A stretch of DNA of 64,000 nucleotides from Undaria pinnatifida. Taxonomy: Eukaryota; Sar; Phaeophyceae; Laminariales; Alariaceae. The translations under genes and the position numbers were made by a program. The stretch's first letter is position 1. The number at the start of each line of letters is the position of its first letter. Where the stretch lies: positions 24,537,923 through 24,601,922 of the forward strand of contig JABAKD010000025.1 of NCBI GenBank assembly GCA_012845835.1. Direction: 5' to 3'. The notes below the pieces were generated by a model, which saw only the letters and a list, made by a program, of their open reading frames with translations, was not told the origin of the DNA and made no database searches. Of the stretch, positions 54,501 through 64,000 are shown one piece after another.

Positions 54501-55240
54501 TGTCAAGAGAAATGATGATGTGTATATGCATTACCGACGAAGGGTGCTATACGATGCCGGTAGCACGTAATCGCCAAAATATTTCAAGTACGCGTGCACA
54601 TTATGATGTGTTTAGGGCAGGGCTGTTGCACCGTGGGTTGTAGTCTTGCTCACTAGTACTTTTGGTCGATACGTTGAAAGAAATCAAGGCAAGAGGGGTG
54701 TGAGCATAGCGTAGTTTGAGTGCCAACGCATTCTACGGTAAACGTGCAGCCAACATTTCTGCGGCTCGTTGCACTTGAGAAGCTCTATACCTCGCTCAAA
54801 CACAAAACGTGAGAAAATGTCCAACCCCATGAACAAAATTGTCCTTCAGAGCACAAAATAGTATAGATTATGGTGCCTTTATCGTAGCATACGTACGTTT
54901 ATTTGATAGTATCAAGGGTGATGTTGTTTGAGTTCACCGTAAGTTTCGTTCAGCGTTGGTTTAGAGATGGCGTTCTTTTGTTTGATTTGGTTTTTATGTA
55001 TCGAGATCTCGTATCTTCTCCCTACAGACTATAAGTATCACCCGACGTACTCGGCTACGCGTGCTATGGTGATGGGCAAAGCCGAGTTTTTGTAAATCGA
55101 CCCGCTTGAGACGCATTCCTAAATTAGGCCCACCGGGTAGCGTCTTTTGGCTGCCTGGTATTTATTTTTCGGAAGGGACATGAGCTCCTTAACCCAATGT
55201 CGCCGGAATATCAGAATAATTCGCTGTTTCTCGTCGTTGG
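54500..55240. other. Intron between exons 11 and 12
   Basis: No coding sequence recognised. Contains TTTATCGTAGCATACGTACG near 54,879, a copy of the recurring motif. Confidence 0.4.
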
Positions 55241-55375
55241 TCAGGGCCATGGGATTGTTCGTCGGTGTAGACGTCTAAACTTGTCCCAAACGTTATGTTT
55301 GTATGAGGTATAGAGATCCTCAAGCGAGGGGTCTTGGACAAAGTCGACACACTTTCTCGTAGCATGCATCTGATG
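55240..55375 (+). repeat. Recurring intron block, example 4
   Basis: CAGGGCCATGGGATTGTTCG, GAGGTATAGAGATCCTCAAGC and CTCGTAGCATGCATCTG, ending 215 bp before exon 12. This is outside modules A-C, so the block is dispersed more widely than the modules. Confidence 0.6.
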
Positions 55376-55589
55376 ACAATGTCGATCTCAACGCCTGCCT
55401 GTCTGTGAAATCATTCTACTGTCTACCCGGCGAGCGGCGTCATGTCCTACTACCGGTAGAAGCGAACCGATTATTATGATTTGACACCACGACGGAGTAT
55501 TGATGATACCCCTATCGTAGAGGAACTTCGGTGTGGGGCTTAGTATACCCATTAACCCTTTCGATCGCACGATGAATGGCTGCTTGCAG

Positions 55590-55670
55590 GTGGTGCCCTT
55601 TACGCCAGCCAATCAGAGGTCAAAATTGAAGGCTGTACGTACTTTGCGTACAACAATGCTTACGATGGAG
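55590..55670 (+). CDS. Beta-helix repeat exon 12
   Basis: An 81-nt exon, phase 1 at both ends, preceded by GCTTGCAG and followed by GTAAGA. Residues: GGALYASQSE, VKIEGCTY, FAYN (FxxN) and AYDGG. Here the GGA motif lies wholly inside the exon (GT GGT GCC), so joining to a preceding exon gives an extra Gly. It has a Cys in the turn, as exons 1, 4 and 7 do elsewhere. The intron around it is not from modules A-C, but a recurring hairpin block lies at 55,240-55,375. Confidence 0.75.
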
Positions 55671-55899
55671 GTAAGAAAAGACAAAACAAAGTTCACGCAC
55701 ACCACTAAAATAGGTCTAAACAAAAAAGTACCCCTCTGCAATGAACCCGGTGTGCGGCAACTGGATAAGCCAGCGGCATATCGGCAACCTGCACTACTCT
55801 GCACACTGCCACTACTGAAGTTTAACATGTTGTAGGCGATTTCACAGCCACCACAGCGGGCAACTGGCACTAGTCCACCGGCACTAGAAACCGACGTTG

Positions 55900-57700
55900 A
55901 CTATACTACTTCGGCTGGTTCAGTTTGAGTCACGCGCAAAAGCGAATGATTTTGTTGCAGCACTCAATTTTTTTATTTTGGACATGAAAATATGAATAGC
56001 GATAGGAAAGGGGTTGACGACAAATGTTTCGCTCTTGCCAAAAAAGTAGAATTAGTAAATAAAAGTTGTGACCATTTCAAGAATGTATTTAATCGCCCCT
56101 GAAAACAACTAATTCTTGGTCAGTGCGTTGAGTTCTAGTATAAGCGCTTCAAACCAAGCTTCAAAGTATAAGCGGAAAAAAACGATTCGCGACGTGTTCT
56201 GAAACGACGGGAAAGGTTTAACAAGAAACACTGGCTGTGCAATGGACATGCCGTGGCTGCGAATTGATATGAATATTTCTGATGTTGAGATATCTCGCTT
56301 CATTCCTTAAATAAATGTTTCTAGATTTTTACCCCACGCCTCAAATGAATTGATTTATGTACGAATATGCCTTTCATTAGGATTTAGACTCTGGAAAACG
56401 ACCGGAATGCACCGGCTCGAGCTCTAATATCTTATGAACTGTAAACCTGCGCGTCGTTTGGCCGATCATCGGGATAATATGTTTATCATGGCCCATTTTA
56501 TCACATATCGAGAGAAACTTCTACCAGGGTTGTCAAGTGAATAGAGGCTGAACAACTTAACCAGCTCGTATAACAAACAATGCTTCTTGGGGCCATCGTA
56601 TCGCTACCGGTAGATCCGGTGGCGTATCAGGTTATCCTCGAGCCCACGGTCAGTTTCGTGAGTTTGCGTCCCCCCTAGTGCATACTCGTATTAATTCGTT
56701 GGGACTTTTCTTGCGCACAAAATGAATTGCGGAAAAGGCGAGAGCGTGAGTTAGCAACACTCGATGAAAAATCAACGAGCAGTGGGATTGCTGAACCCTA
56801 TGCAGGATAAAAATTTTAGGGCAGAACCGGGTGGCAGAGCGGACGACACCTGTGGCCACGGCTTGTCCAGAAGCTGGGAAGCAAATAAATGTGTGCGAAA
56901 AAACATAAACAAACAACTGTGACGTACAGAGAGGATTACTCATCAAAGCAAAATTTAACTAGGACTTCGAGCAGGATCTGATAAGTAACTGATAGAGACG
57001 TGGATTGGCCATGCCTCGCGCAACCTTTGCGTGTTGAGGTGTGATGTTTGCACACGGTGTTGATCATTTACATCCCGTCAAATAGACACCCGGTCTTTTC
57101 TTCGTGTTTCGCTAGAAAGATAAGGCCGATATCACGATCGGAAACATACAAAAAGGCGGATATCTTGGTAGAAAACACAAAATTAAAAGCACGGTTTTGT
57201 GTTTGTTTGCACGCACATACATACGGTTCAAATACACGTCATTAAAAAAACAGATAACAAATCTCAAAATTGAGTGAGGCGTTGCAGAAATACCATTTTG
57301 TAATTTTTTGTATACATCACTTGGCTTCTAATAAAGACTAGAGAATCGAGTTTTGGCAATTAATTTTTATGGGTGTCGAACTGGACAATAAAACGAATAT
57401 CGATATCCATTCATCAAGAGTCTTCGGCATCTTGTTTCCAACAAATTTCACCTTGATCGGCGACGAAGATTTCTGTACAAATTTAGTTTAAAAAAGTATG
57501 TGTTTTCGAGTTTTCCCGGATATCTCGGCGAGATTTAGTTGGATAAATCAAATCTTTATATACCAGGTTTATTAATGTTCCTGCGTATGCAACGTTGTAT
57601 TGCCAGGGACAGCTTTGCCGTGTTTTTGAAGTCCTAACTCGTAAAAATGCTGGCTCTAGATCTCTTCATTCACTATACAAAGCCTCGTCCCGCGAAACAA
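55900..57700. other. Intron, no gene seen
   Basis: AT-richer than the rest of the window, with no module similarity, transposon or exon recognised in about 1.8 kb. Confidence 0.4.
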
Positions 57701-57723
57701 TTTGTACCTTTGGTTTACGGCAG

Positions 57724-57804
57724 GTGCCATTCTTACCCACCAGGCGGACGTCAGCATTACCGGCACCGCTAGCTTTGTGCAAAACATAGCCGAAAGGAAC
57801 GGAG
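57724..57804 (+). CDS. Beta-helix repeat exon 13
   Basis: An 81-nt exon, phase 1 at both ends, preceded by GGTTTACGGCAG and followed by GTGAGC. Residues: GAILTHQADVSITGT, FVQN (FxxN) and AERNGG. Asn replaces the usual Asp in the DGG end. It is the last exon of the series that I can find; none was recognised in the remaining 6.2 kb. Confidence 0.75.
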
Positions 57805-58099
57805 GTGAGCGATCACACATACATGGATTTGAAAAATGCCACGATAGGAGTAGCGCTTGTTGCTATCTGCGGCCCTCGTGGAAAGAGCTCTCGACCCTGC
57901 CCATCCTCGGGTTAAAAAAAATAAGAAGCGCACCCCTATGCATGTTTTAACGCAACGGCCAAGGCATTTCAACGAAGTCGGATGTGTGGTCGTTAGTTCA
58001 CTGTTATTTGATCCTCGTCAATCAGCAATACTTCCAGCATATTATAAAAGTTGATATACACTCCATTCCAGCATAGTATTCGACATCCGTTGTATCTCG

Positions 58100-58215
58100 C
58101 GTCATATACACCCTGTTGGCCCTGGTACAAGCTACACTGTGTTTCCAAGGAGCGTCGCCGACCCACATCCTTCATGAGGGCACACACGCAGTAATACACC
58201 CGATCGGAGTATGAC
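58100..58215 (+). repeat. Fragment of module B start (direct copy)
   Basis: ACCCTGTTGGCCCTGGTACA, GCTACACTGTG and GTCGCCGACCCACATCCT match 21,632-21,690. It faces an inverted copy of the same sequence 130 bp further right. Confidence 0.7.
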
Positions 58216-58339
58216 ACTATCTAACTATCATATATATGGGGTGCCATGCGGCGTGTATCAGCTCTTACCTCGTGAAGGCTCGTAGGCTCGCCTTTGGGTG
58301 ACCCTATGAAGACACAGTCTAAGGTTCAGATATACAAGT

Positions 58340-58880
58340 AGACTCCAGCTGTGAGATCGAAGATTTTGTCGAAACTCCTCTTTGCAAGCTGTTTGTGATA
58401 CTCCGATAGCGCGTGTTACTGGGTTTGTGTCCTCGTTAGGGATATAGGTTGGCCACTCCCCTTGGAACAACAGTGTAGCTTGCACCAGAGGCAACAGGGT
58501 GATGTTAGCAAGTCTGTGCGTGGAAACTATAAATCCCGTTTTTGAGGGGGGGGAAATCTGACAGCTGTGGTAGGAAATGCATCAGCTTGTCAAGTGAATT
58601 CTGTAAGTCGTATCGCCAGCGACAGGAGGGCGGAGCTTTCAAGGGCGTGAGGGCCTGGGTTTGAACAAGAGGGAGCAGGGGGGGCGGGGGGGAACTGGCG
58701 GGGCAACTCAATCTGTGCACTGAAACTATAAATCCTCTAGGGGGGGGGGAATCTGACGGTTGTGGAAGGAGTGCATCAGTTTATCGTGTACATCTTGTAA
58801 GTCGTAAAACCAGTGAGGAGAGGGCGAGCGTTCGAAGGGATGGGTGGGGGGTTGGGCGGGAAGGGATTTTAAACAGCTTT
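58340..58880 (-). repeat. Inverted copy of module B start with adjoining G/C-tract repeats
   Basis: Reverse-complemented, 58,340-58,470 reads like 21,657-21,790 (AGCTTGCAAAG, GATCTCACAGCTGGAGT). The continuation 58,500-58,870 reads like 21,480-21,620 (TTTCCACGCACAGAC, CAGCTGTCAGAT). Here the C tracts appear as G tracts on the + strand, in two tandem units of about 195 bp (TATAAATCC...GGGGG...AATCTGAC). Confidence 0.65.
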
Positions 58881-61800
58881 AGGTCGCGATGGAGGTCATA
58901 TAGCTGAAGGGGCTTGTTATTCGCGTGGTTCTAGGTCTAGGCGATAGTGCGGGTGGTTGGAAAAGCCTACATACATGACTTGAGGCGAACGCAGGCCACG
59001 TTGACGAGAGCCTGTAGGAGCAAGAGTTTCAGTAGAGAAGATGTTGTCCGGCGACTCCAACCCGATATGTTTATTGATGATCAATTTGCTCAGCAGATGA
59101 GAGCTGACGATGGTGAGCAAGAAGAGTGACCATGTGAAGAGGGTGCACGCGCGATGCGCTGCTCGTAGCTCAAACACGAAGACCCCATTAGTACCCGGTA
59201 CCAATAAAAAACACAAGACACCCTCAGATCCGGTACGAAAATAAACTAAAAACGAGCCATGACTTCAAGAAGCAAAATACCCCAATACGAGATCCTACAG
59301 CCTTTTTCAACAAATCGCATCTCAGCGTATGTGATCATGACCCTACGTAACCTATCTTATGTTTAAACAACAACTCGTATCGCAAACATCTTGCTGCTGT
59401 TTTTCAAGAGGGATACCGAAACTGTCTCTCTCATCGTGTACAAGTACGTACTACATGTGCCACGCATATCGGATACGATTAGCCTGTAAACTGCTGCACA
59501 GTGTATCATGTATCCAAGATGTTACTGATGAGACTTGTGTTTGCTACGTACTGCTGTATCTATGAACGACAACTACCAGATTGAAAGCTTTCCGCCGTAC
59601 TAGCAATTTTCAATGTATACCAGATATCTCAAAGTGTTGTCAAGTAACATCTATAACGCACACAGCTTGTGAAGATGAGTTTCGACAAATTGTTCGATCT
59701 CACAGCTAGAGTGAATTTTTATTTTCATAATGTAATGTTTTTTCTGCATTGCATTCGCTTCCAAGCTCAATTCGTAGCAGGATTTTTTTTCGGCAATCTT
59801 CTTGACGAGGCGTCGTCAGCTACGTAGTAGGTGTCATCGTCATTCCCGGACAGAGCGTGCCTTCACTTGTATCGCGCTGGATGGAATACAGCATTCCCAA
59901 TGCGCGTTGTGTGGATTTTCGCCATCTCCCGCGCTCGCACGTTTTCGGCCTCTCCGTCGGGCGTCCGTATATATATACATATATATTCAACAAAAGGATC
60001 GTTCAAAGGATTCAGACTTACGAAACCGATCTAAGTTTGAATGCTAAGGTCGCGGTGAGCCCCGTTCACTGTTGTTGTTTTCGTTATGGTCTGCTGACGT
60101 TAAAGTTTTGTGTAAAAAAAATGGAAGATACACTACTAAAGCTCTGAGATCGACCACCAGGGTTTTTGTTTAATACTCAGCTTTGCGTGCTTTGTGTGAT
60201 GCTTCTATCGCACGTGTTACGGTGTGTGTACACCCTCGTGAATTATACAGGTCGATTACAAGCTATCTAAGGCAAGGGTCAACAGGACTAACACGTCCAG
60301 CCTTGTTCTGCGCACGCAAACTGTATAACCCGCGTTAAGGAAGAAGACGAGAACATACTTTTTTCTTTATTGCACCAAAATCACTGATTTCGATGAAAAC
60401 AAAATGCTACACCACCCGATGGAAAATACAACGGACTTGACCATATAAGCTATATACAAGCTTGAAATTCAAACGGTTTTGTTACATGAAACAGCGACAG
60501 TCAGAAAAAGCCTCTATATCGTAGTTCGCGTGTCAATTACTGACGCGGCTACCGGTGGAACTACCAAACAAAGAAGTTGGCACACGAAGCATCATCCCAG
60601 ATGCTTGAAATTTTTTTGGTGGTGCAAAATGACTTTTGCTACAACAGAGGGTAGCATTTTCTTCGGTCGAAATATTTCTGTCTATGCGATTTCTCATTAA
60701 TAACAAGAGAAAGGAGGGGGGGGGGGGGGGGTCGTCGGAATAGCATTTGCGTTCTTATCCGCTTCGTATATGCACCATAAAATTGATTGTTTATACCGTT
60801 TTATGCACGTTCCCAAAACGGTATGGCGTCTACATTCAAAGCATTTGAGTGTGGGTAAAGTATGGAGCTGTTAAAGTAAAGAGGGTCACAATATGTAGGC
60901 TCTACCTCTACTGTTGCGTGCGGTACACCATTTACACTGTAGCCATGGAGGTGCCTTTCCCGGCTTCGTTCCAAAAATCGTACCGGATAAAGTACCAAAT
61001 ATATTCACTTTTTGGAGGTTGTCGAGCTGTTTTGGTGTTTTTGTGATTTTGTTCTTCAAAGCGCGATAGGGCGTCGACCCACCCTACTCTAACCCAAGCT
61101 AGGGCTCCGACATGAGCGCGGCTTCGCCGGGGGTTTATGTAAAAATGATGAAACATGTGCGGACCACCTCACACATTAAAATATATTGGGTACGTTATCT
61201 AGAATGATATGTGGCGTGAGAACATCGCAAAGGCTACTGCTGTAGCTATGTACCGCAATTAATTAACTGATGACTGGTCCGACTCGCGTCAATTAAACAA
61301 CTGGTTTTGGCAACAGCCTTAGCCGATTAGAGACAATTAATTCCACAAATTTTTTAACCCACCACCGTACCGACCTCGAGCACATGAGCATTATCTACTC
61401 TATAACTACTTACACGGGCTAGGGCATTCGCCGATTGACTACATTGTAGATTGCCTACACTTGTGCGATGTAACCGTCGGATCGCAAGTCTCATCACTTC
61501 TCGGGTCTGTTTGGCCCTGGGAATTTTTGTCGGTAAGTTCTGCCTGGTCAGTCCATAAAGTAAGCACAATAAAGAGCGCGGCGATCTGGGGTATACCGGT
61601 GATGATGTCGAGCGGAGGAGCTATATATATTAAGTGTGGATATTGCATTGACGGGTGGTATTTTCCTGTTGAGTTACGGGGGCTGTTGAACCAATTTCGC
61701 ATGTTTATATTAAGCATCATCTGTTTTACCGAGGAAAAAATCGTTCAATAACGATCTTGGCCAACATCTGCCCGAAATATTCTAGAGAAAGTGTTGGAAA

Positions 61801-64000
61801 AGACGCGGCGGAAGTTCGTGTTATCCACATATTTTCTTCGACAAAATCAACGACAGCGGCGTGTACTCTTAACGTGGCGAGTTCGTTAGGCTTTCGGTTT
61901 ACAGCGTTCAATTTACGGCTGGTGTTTTGTGGGCAGTCCCTATAAGGATTGTGGCAAGAGCACTTTTTGCCGCTGCTGGCGTGTAAGAAAACTCGGAAAA
62001 TTATATTTTATCTTATCAAACAGATTGTTAGTGGATTTGACCCAAGACCACAGGGCAACATAAGCAAGTTAACCTTTCACGCCCTAGGGCATGGATCCAA
62101 ATGAACTATTCAGCCCTGCCACGTACACTCATGCGATCATGTCCAAAACGAAAAGGAGTGACCGTGGGTGGCCTCAATCTCTGGGTCGAAGATCAATCGT
62201 TTTTGGTGGACAATGTTGATGGACGATTAATGAAAAATTGACACGTTGACCAACCGGCCGCATGCCTAAATAACGAGCTAAAAACAAACGAACGTGTTTT
62301 CACCATAGCAATCGTTCTGGGTCATCTTTCAGCATGAAATTGCATAAACAAGTTTGGCAATTGTTTGGTCAAACTATCGACTTTGCATTGTCACCGTCCA
62401 ACACAACAAACGTATGCATGGGGGCATATCAACAATCAACACAATGTGATGACCTGCCAGGAGGTAGTCTTTCTCCCGGATCCAAACGTATTACGCTAAG
62501 GCGACGGGGACGCGAGGGTTGCCTACGGTTATATTTCCGCGAAGTATAACAAATAGAGATGGTGACGCATTTCACGGAAGAATGGACCACTCAATTTTAA
62601 GGTAGCCACTGCCCCATCTGACCCCCGGAGGGCTGAATTTGGTAACTTCACAGACGCCCCCCCCGACCGACGCGTGCTACAATAAAAGTGACAACATTTA
62701 GCTGAATAAAGTTTTGAAGGACGGGGCACCTCGTGCTACAAAACCGTCGGAAGCTATAGTATTCCGACTATCATTTGAATGAATACCTATTAATAGGTCA
62801 TGGGGTTGTTTATCGGGTAGCGTAAATGTCCCCTCCCAATAAGCAGTTTTCCGCGGAGGTATACATCTCTTCAGGTGAGTCGCCCTCAACACCACAATGT
62901 CACCTCTATCGTACCATGTGTTGAACGCTGTCACGATGTTGGTTGAGGATGGTGGGTGCGCACTTGGCGGAATACATAAATTGAAATACGAGGTAAGCCA
63001 ATGCCCGTGTTCGCTGGTATTGTTGTTGACGTGCGCGCACTCAACGGCATGTATTCAACTAATATACCACTGTCTATGACCCTATTTAACGCCCATGTAA
63101 GACCACTTCGCGACAAGCCCCTTGGAGGATTCTCTCCTCTCCACTGCTGTGGCTTCTTTCCTTATCAACAACTTAACGGGCCACACCTTTTGTTGAAAAT
63201 ATATATAATTCGGTAGGGACAAGCCCAGTTGTCGTGTCTTGTATAACGATATGAACGAAGTAGCCAGGCATTAATGTTAAAGGTACCATGCACATGTATG
63301 CATATAATATATAAATAAACAATTCCCCGTATTGCTTTGCCAGGAGCCCCCGTCGACGACGATATCGAACATAAGCTGCGTCTATTTCACAAACGGTGCA
63401 CCAAAAAAACAAAGTCGACGCCGTGTTATACATTTTGGGTGTAGATAGGGCGTGGTGGCAGGGTGGATACGACAGGAACACCAAGCGAAGGCCGAAGAAA
63501 AACCGCTGCCTCGTATATATGTGCATGCCTGCAATAATTACAATCCGCTGGCTTACGAGAACACGCCATACAAAACGTATCCCTCTTATGTGGTACAAGC
63601 ATCACAACCCCACCGGCTTGTTAGCAGGTCTGATATTAGTAAGGGAGTGCGGCTTATTTTCTTCTTTGTCTCGTGTTGTCCTGGGTTTGTGCTCGTATAA
63701 TTAATCGCCTGCGGGGCACTAATGGCGTTTCGAGAATAACAGGTCGGCCGATGTGTTGTTCCGAAAGGTTACCCACCGATGGAAGCCGTTGGAAGCTTCG
63801 ATCTCAAATCGTATGGCTTGCCTCGTGTGAAAATATCGTAGCAGGTCAAGCTGAAAGGGACATTCTTCATAGGAGGTAGCACGCTTCCGCCAACAACATT
63901 TTTTTCTGATTGTCACGGGATCAAAAACCCCAACATTTGTTTAGCGTAGGCACCTACATTTATGATTGACGTAACCTTGTTGGTAGGAATGTTTTACTCT
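58880..64000. other. No gene recognised
   Basis: A further fragment of the module B start lies at about 59,655-59,715 (ACAGCTTGTGAAGATGAG). A G run is at 60,716-60,731. A copy of the recurring hairpin block lies near 62,795-62,930 (TAGGTCATGGGGTTGTTTATC ... ATCGTACCATGTG). Otherwise I find no repeat exon, transposon protein or RNA gene. The open frames are short, without domains, and often overlap on opposite strands. Confidence 0.4.

Noticed and set aside
59010-59120. Possible repeat exon ending GACGATGGTGAG
   Set aside because: The frame leading to GACGATG does not contain the GA[VI]Y or FxxN motifs and the acceptor is poor.
62400-62468. Possible fourteenth repeat exon ending CCAGGAGGTAG
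   Set aside because: The reading GAYQQSTQ...LPGG has no FxxN or core Gly, is too short, and has no convincing acceptor.
1-64000. tRNA, rRNA or other structured RNA genes
   Set aside because: None recognised by eye. Hairpins seen are explained by MITEs, the recurring intron block or foldback arms. A covariance-model scan would be needed to be sure.

Overview
This is a eukaryotic, repeat-dominated window with no long uninterrupted gene. The likely source is a stramenopile, most plausibly a brown alga. That is an inference from TTAGGG-type telomeric motifs, the types of retroelement present, and a protein family built from one-repeat exons. I could not test it.

The coding content I can support is a series of 13 tiny exons, all on the + strand, between 2.5 and 57.8 kb. 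Each is 78-87 bp, is bounded by AG and GT, and is phase 1 at both ends. Each encodes one turn of about 28 residues of a right-handed beta-helix repeat resembling chlamydial Pmp (GGA[ILV]/FxxN) repeats. Every junction rebuilds GGA[VI], so any exon can be spliced to any other in frame. Introns are 1.2-16 kb. No first exon, signal peptide, membrane segment or stop exon was recognised, so the gene probably extends beyond the window.

The introns come in families of modules that carry the exons with them. Module A (about 3.6 kb) carries exons 1, 2, 7 and 8, with a fifth exon-less fragment at 32.3-33.2 kb. Module B carries exons 3 and 9. Module C carries exons 4, 6 and 11, plus a copy near 32 kb that lost its exon. 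The order A-A-B occurs twice (0.5-22.9 kb and 38.5-51.6 kb). After subtracting insertions both blocks are about 9.3 kb, which points to an old segmental duplication of three exons with their introns.

Insertions account for the size difference. In block I: a deleted Ty3/gypsy element on the minus strand (6.8-10.3 kb); a non-LTR retrotransposon (12.36-18.43 kb) that is itself split by a 4.0 kb foldback element; a second 1.5 kb foldback element (18.56-20.06 kb); and a C-rich repeat region (20.3-21.6 kb). In block II: a 269 bp MITE and a 3 kb G-rich array (43.1-46.1 kb). Between the blocks lie a second gypsy copy with the same internal deletion (24.7-28.2 kb), two more 269 bp MITEs, and a probable LINE tail (30.2-31.2 kb). 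The region from 57.8 to 64 kb holds no gene I recognise.

The most notable observations are the phase-1 beta-helix exon cassettes, and two foldback elements whose arms are GGAAGCTTCC satellite and whose centres hold telomere-like repeats.
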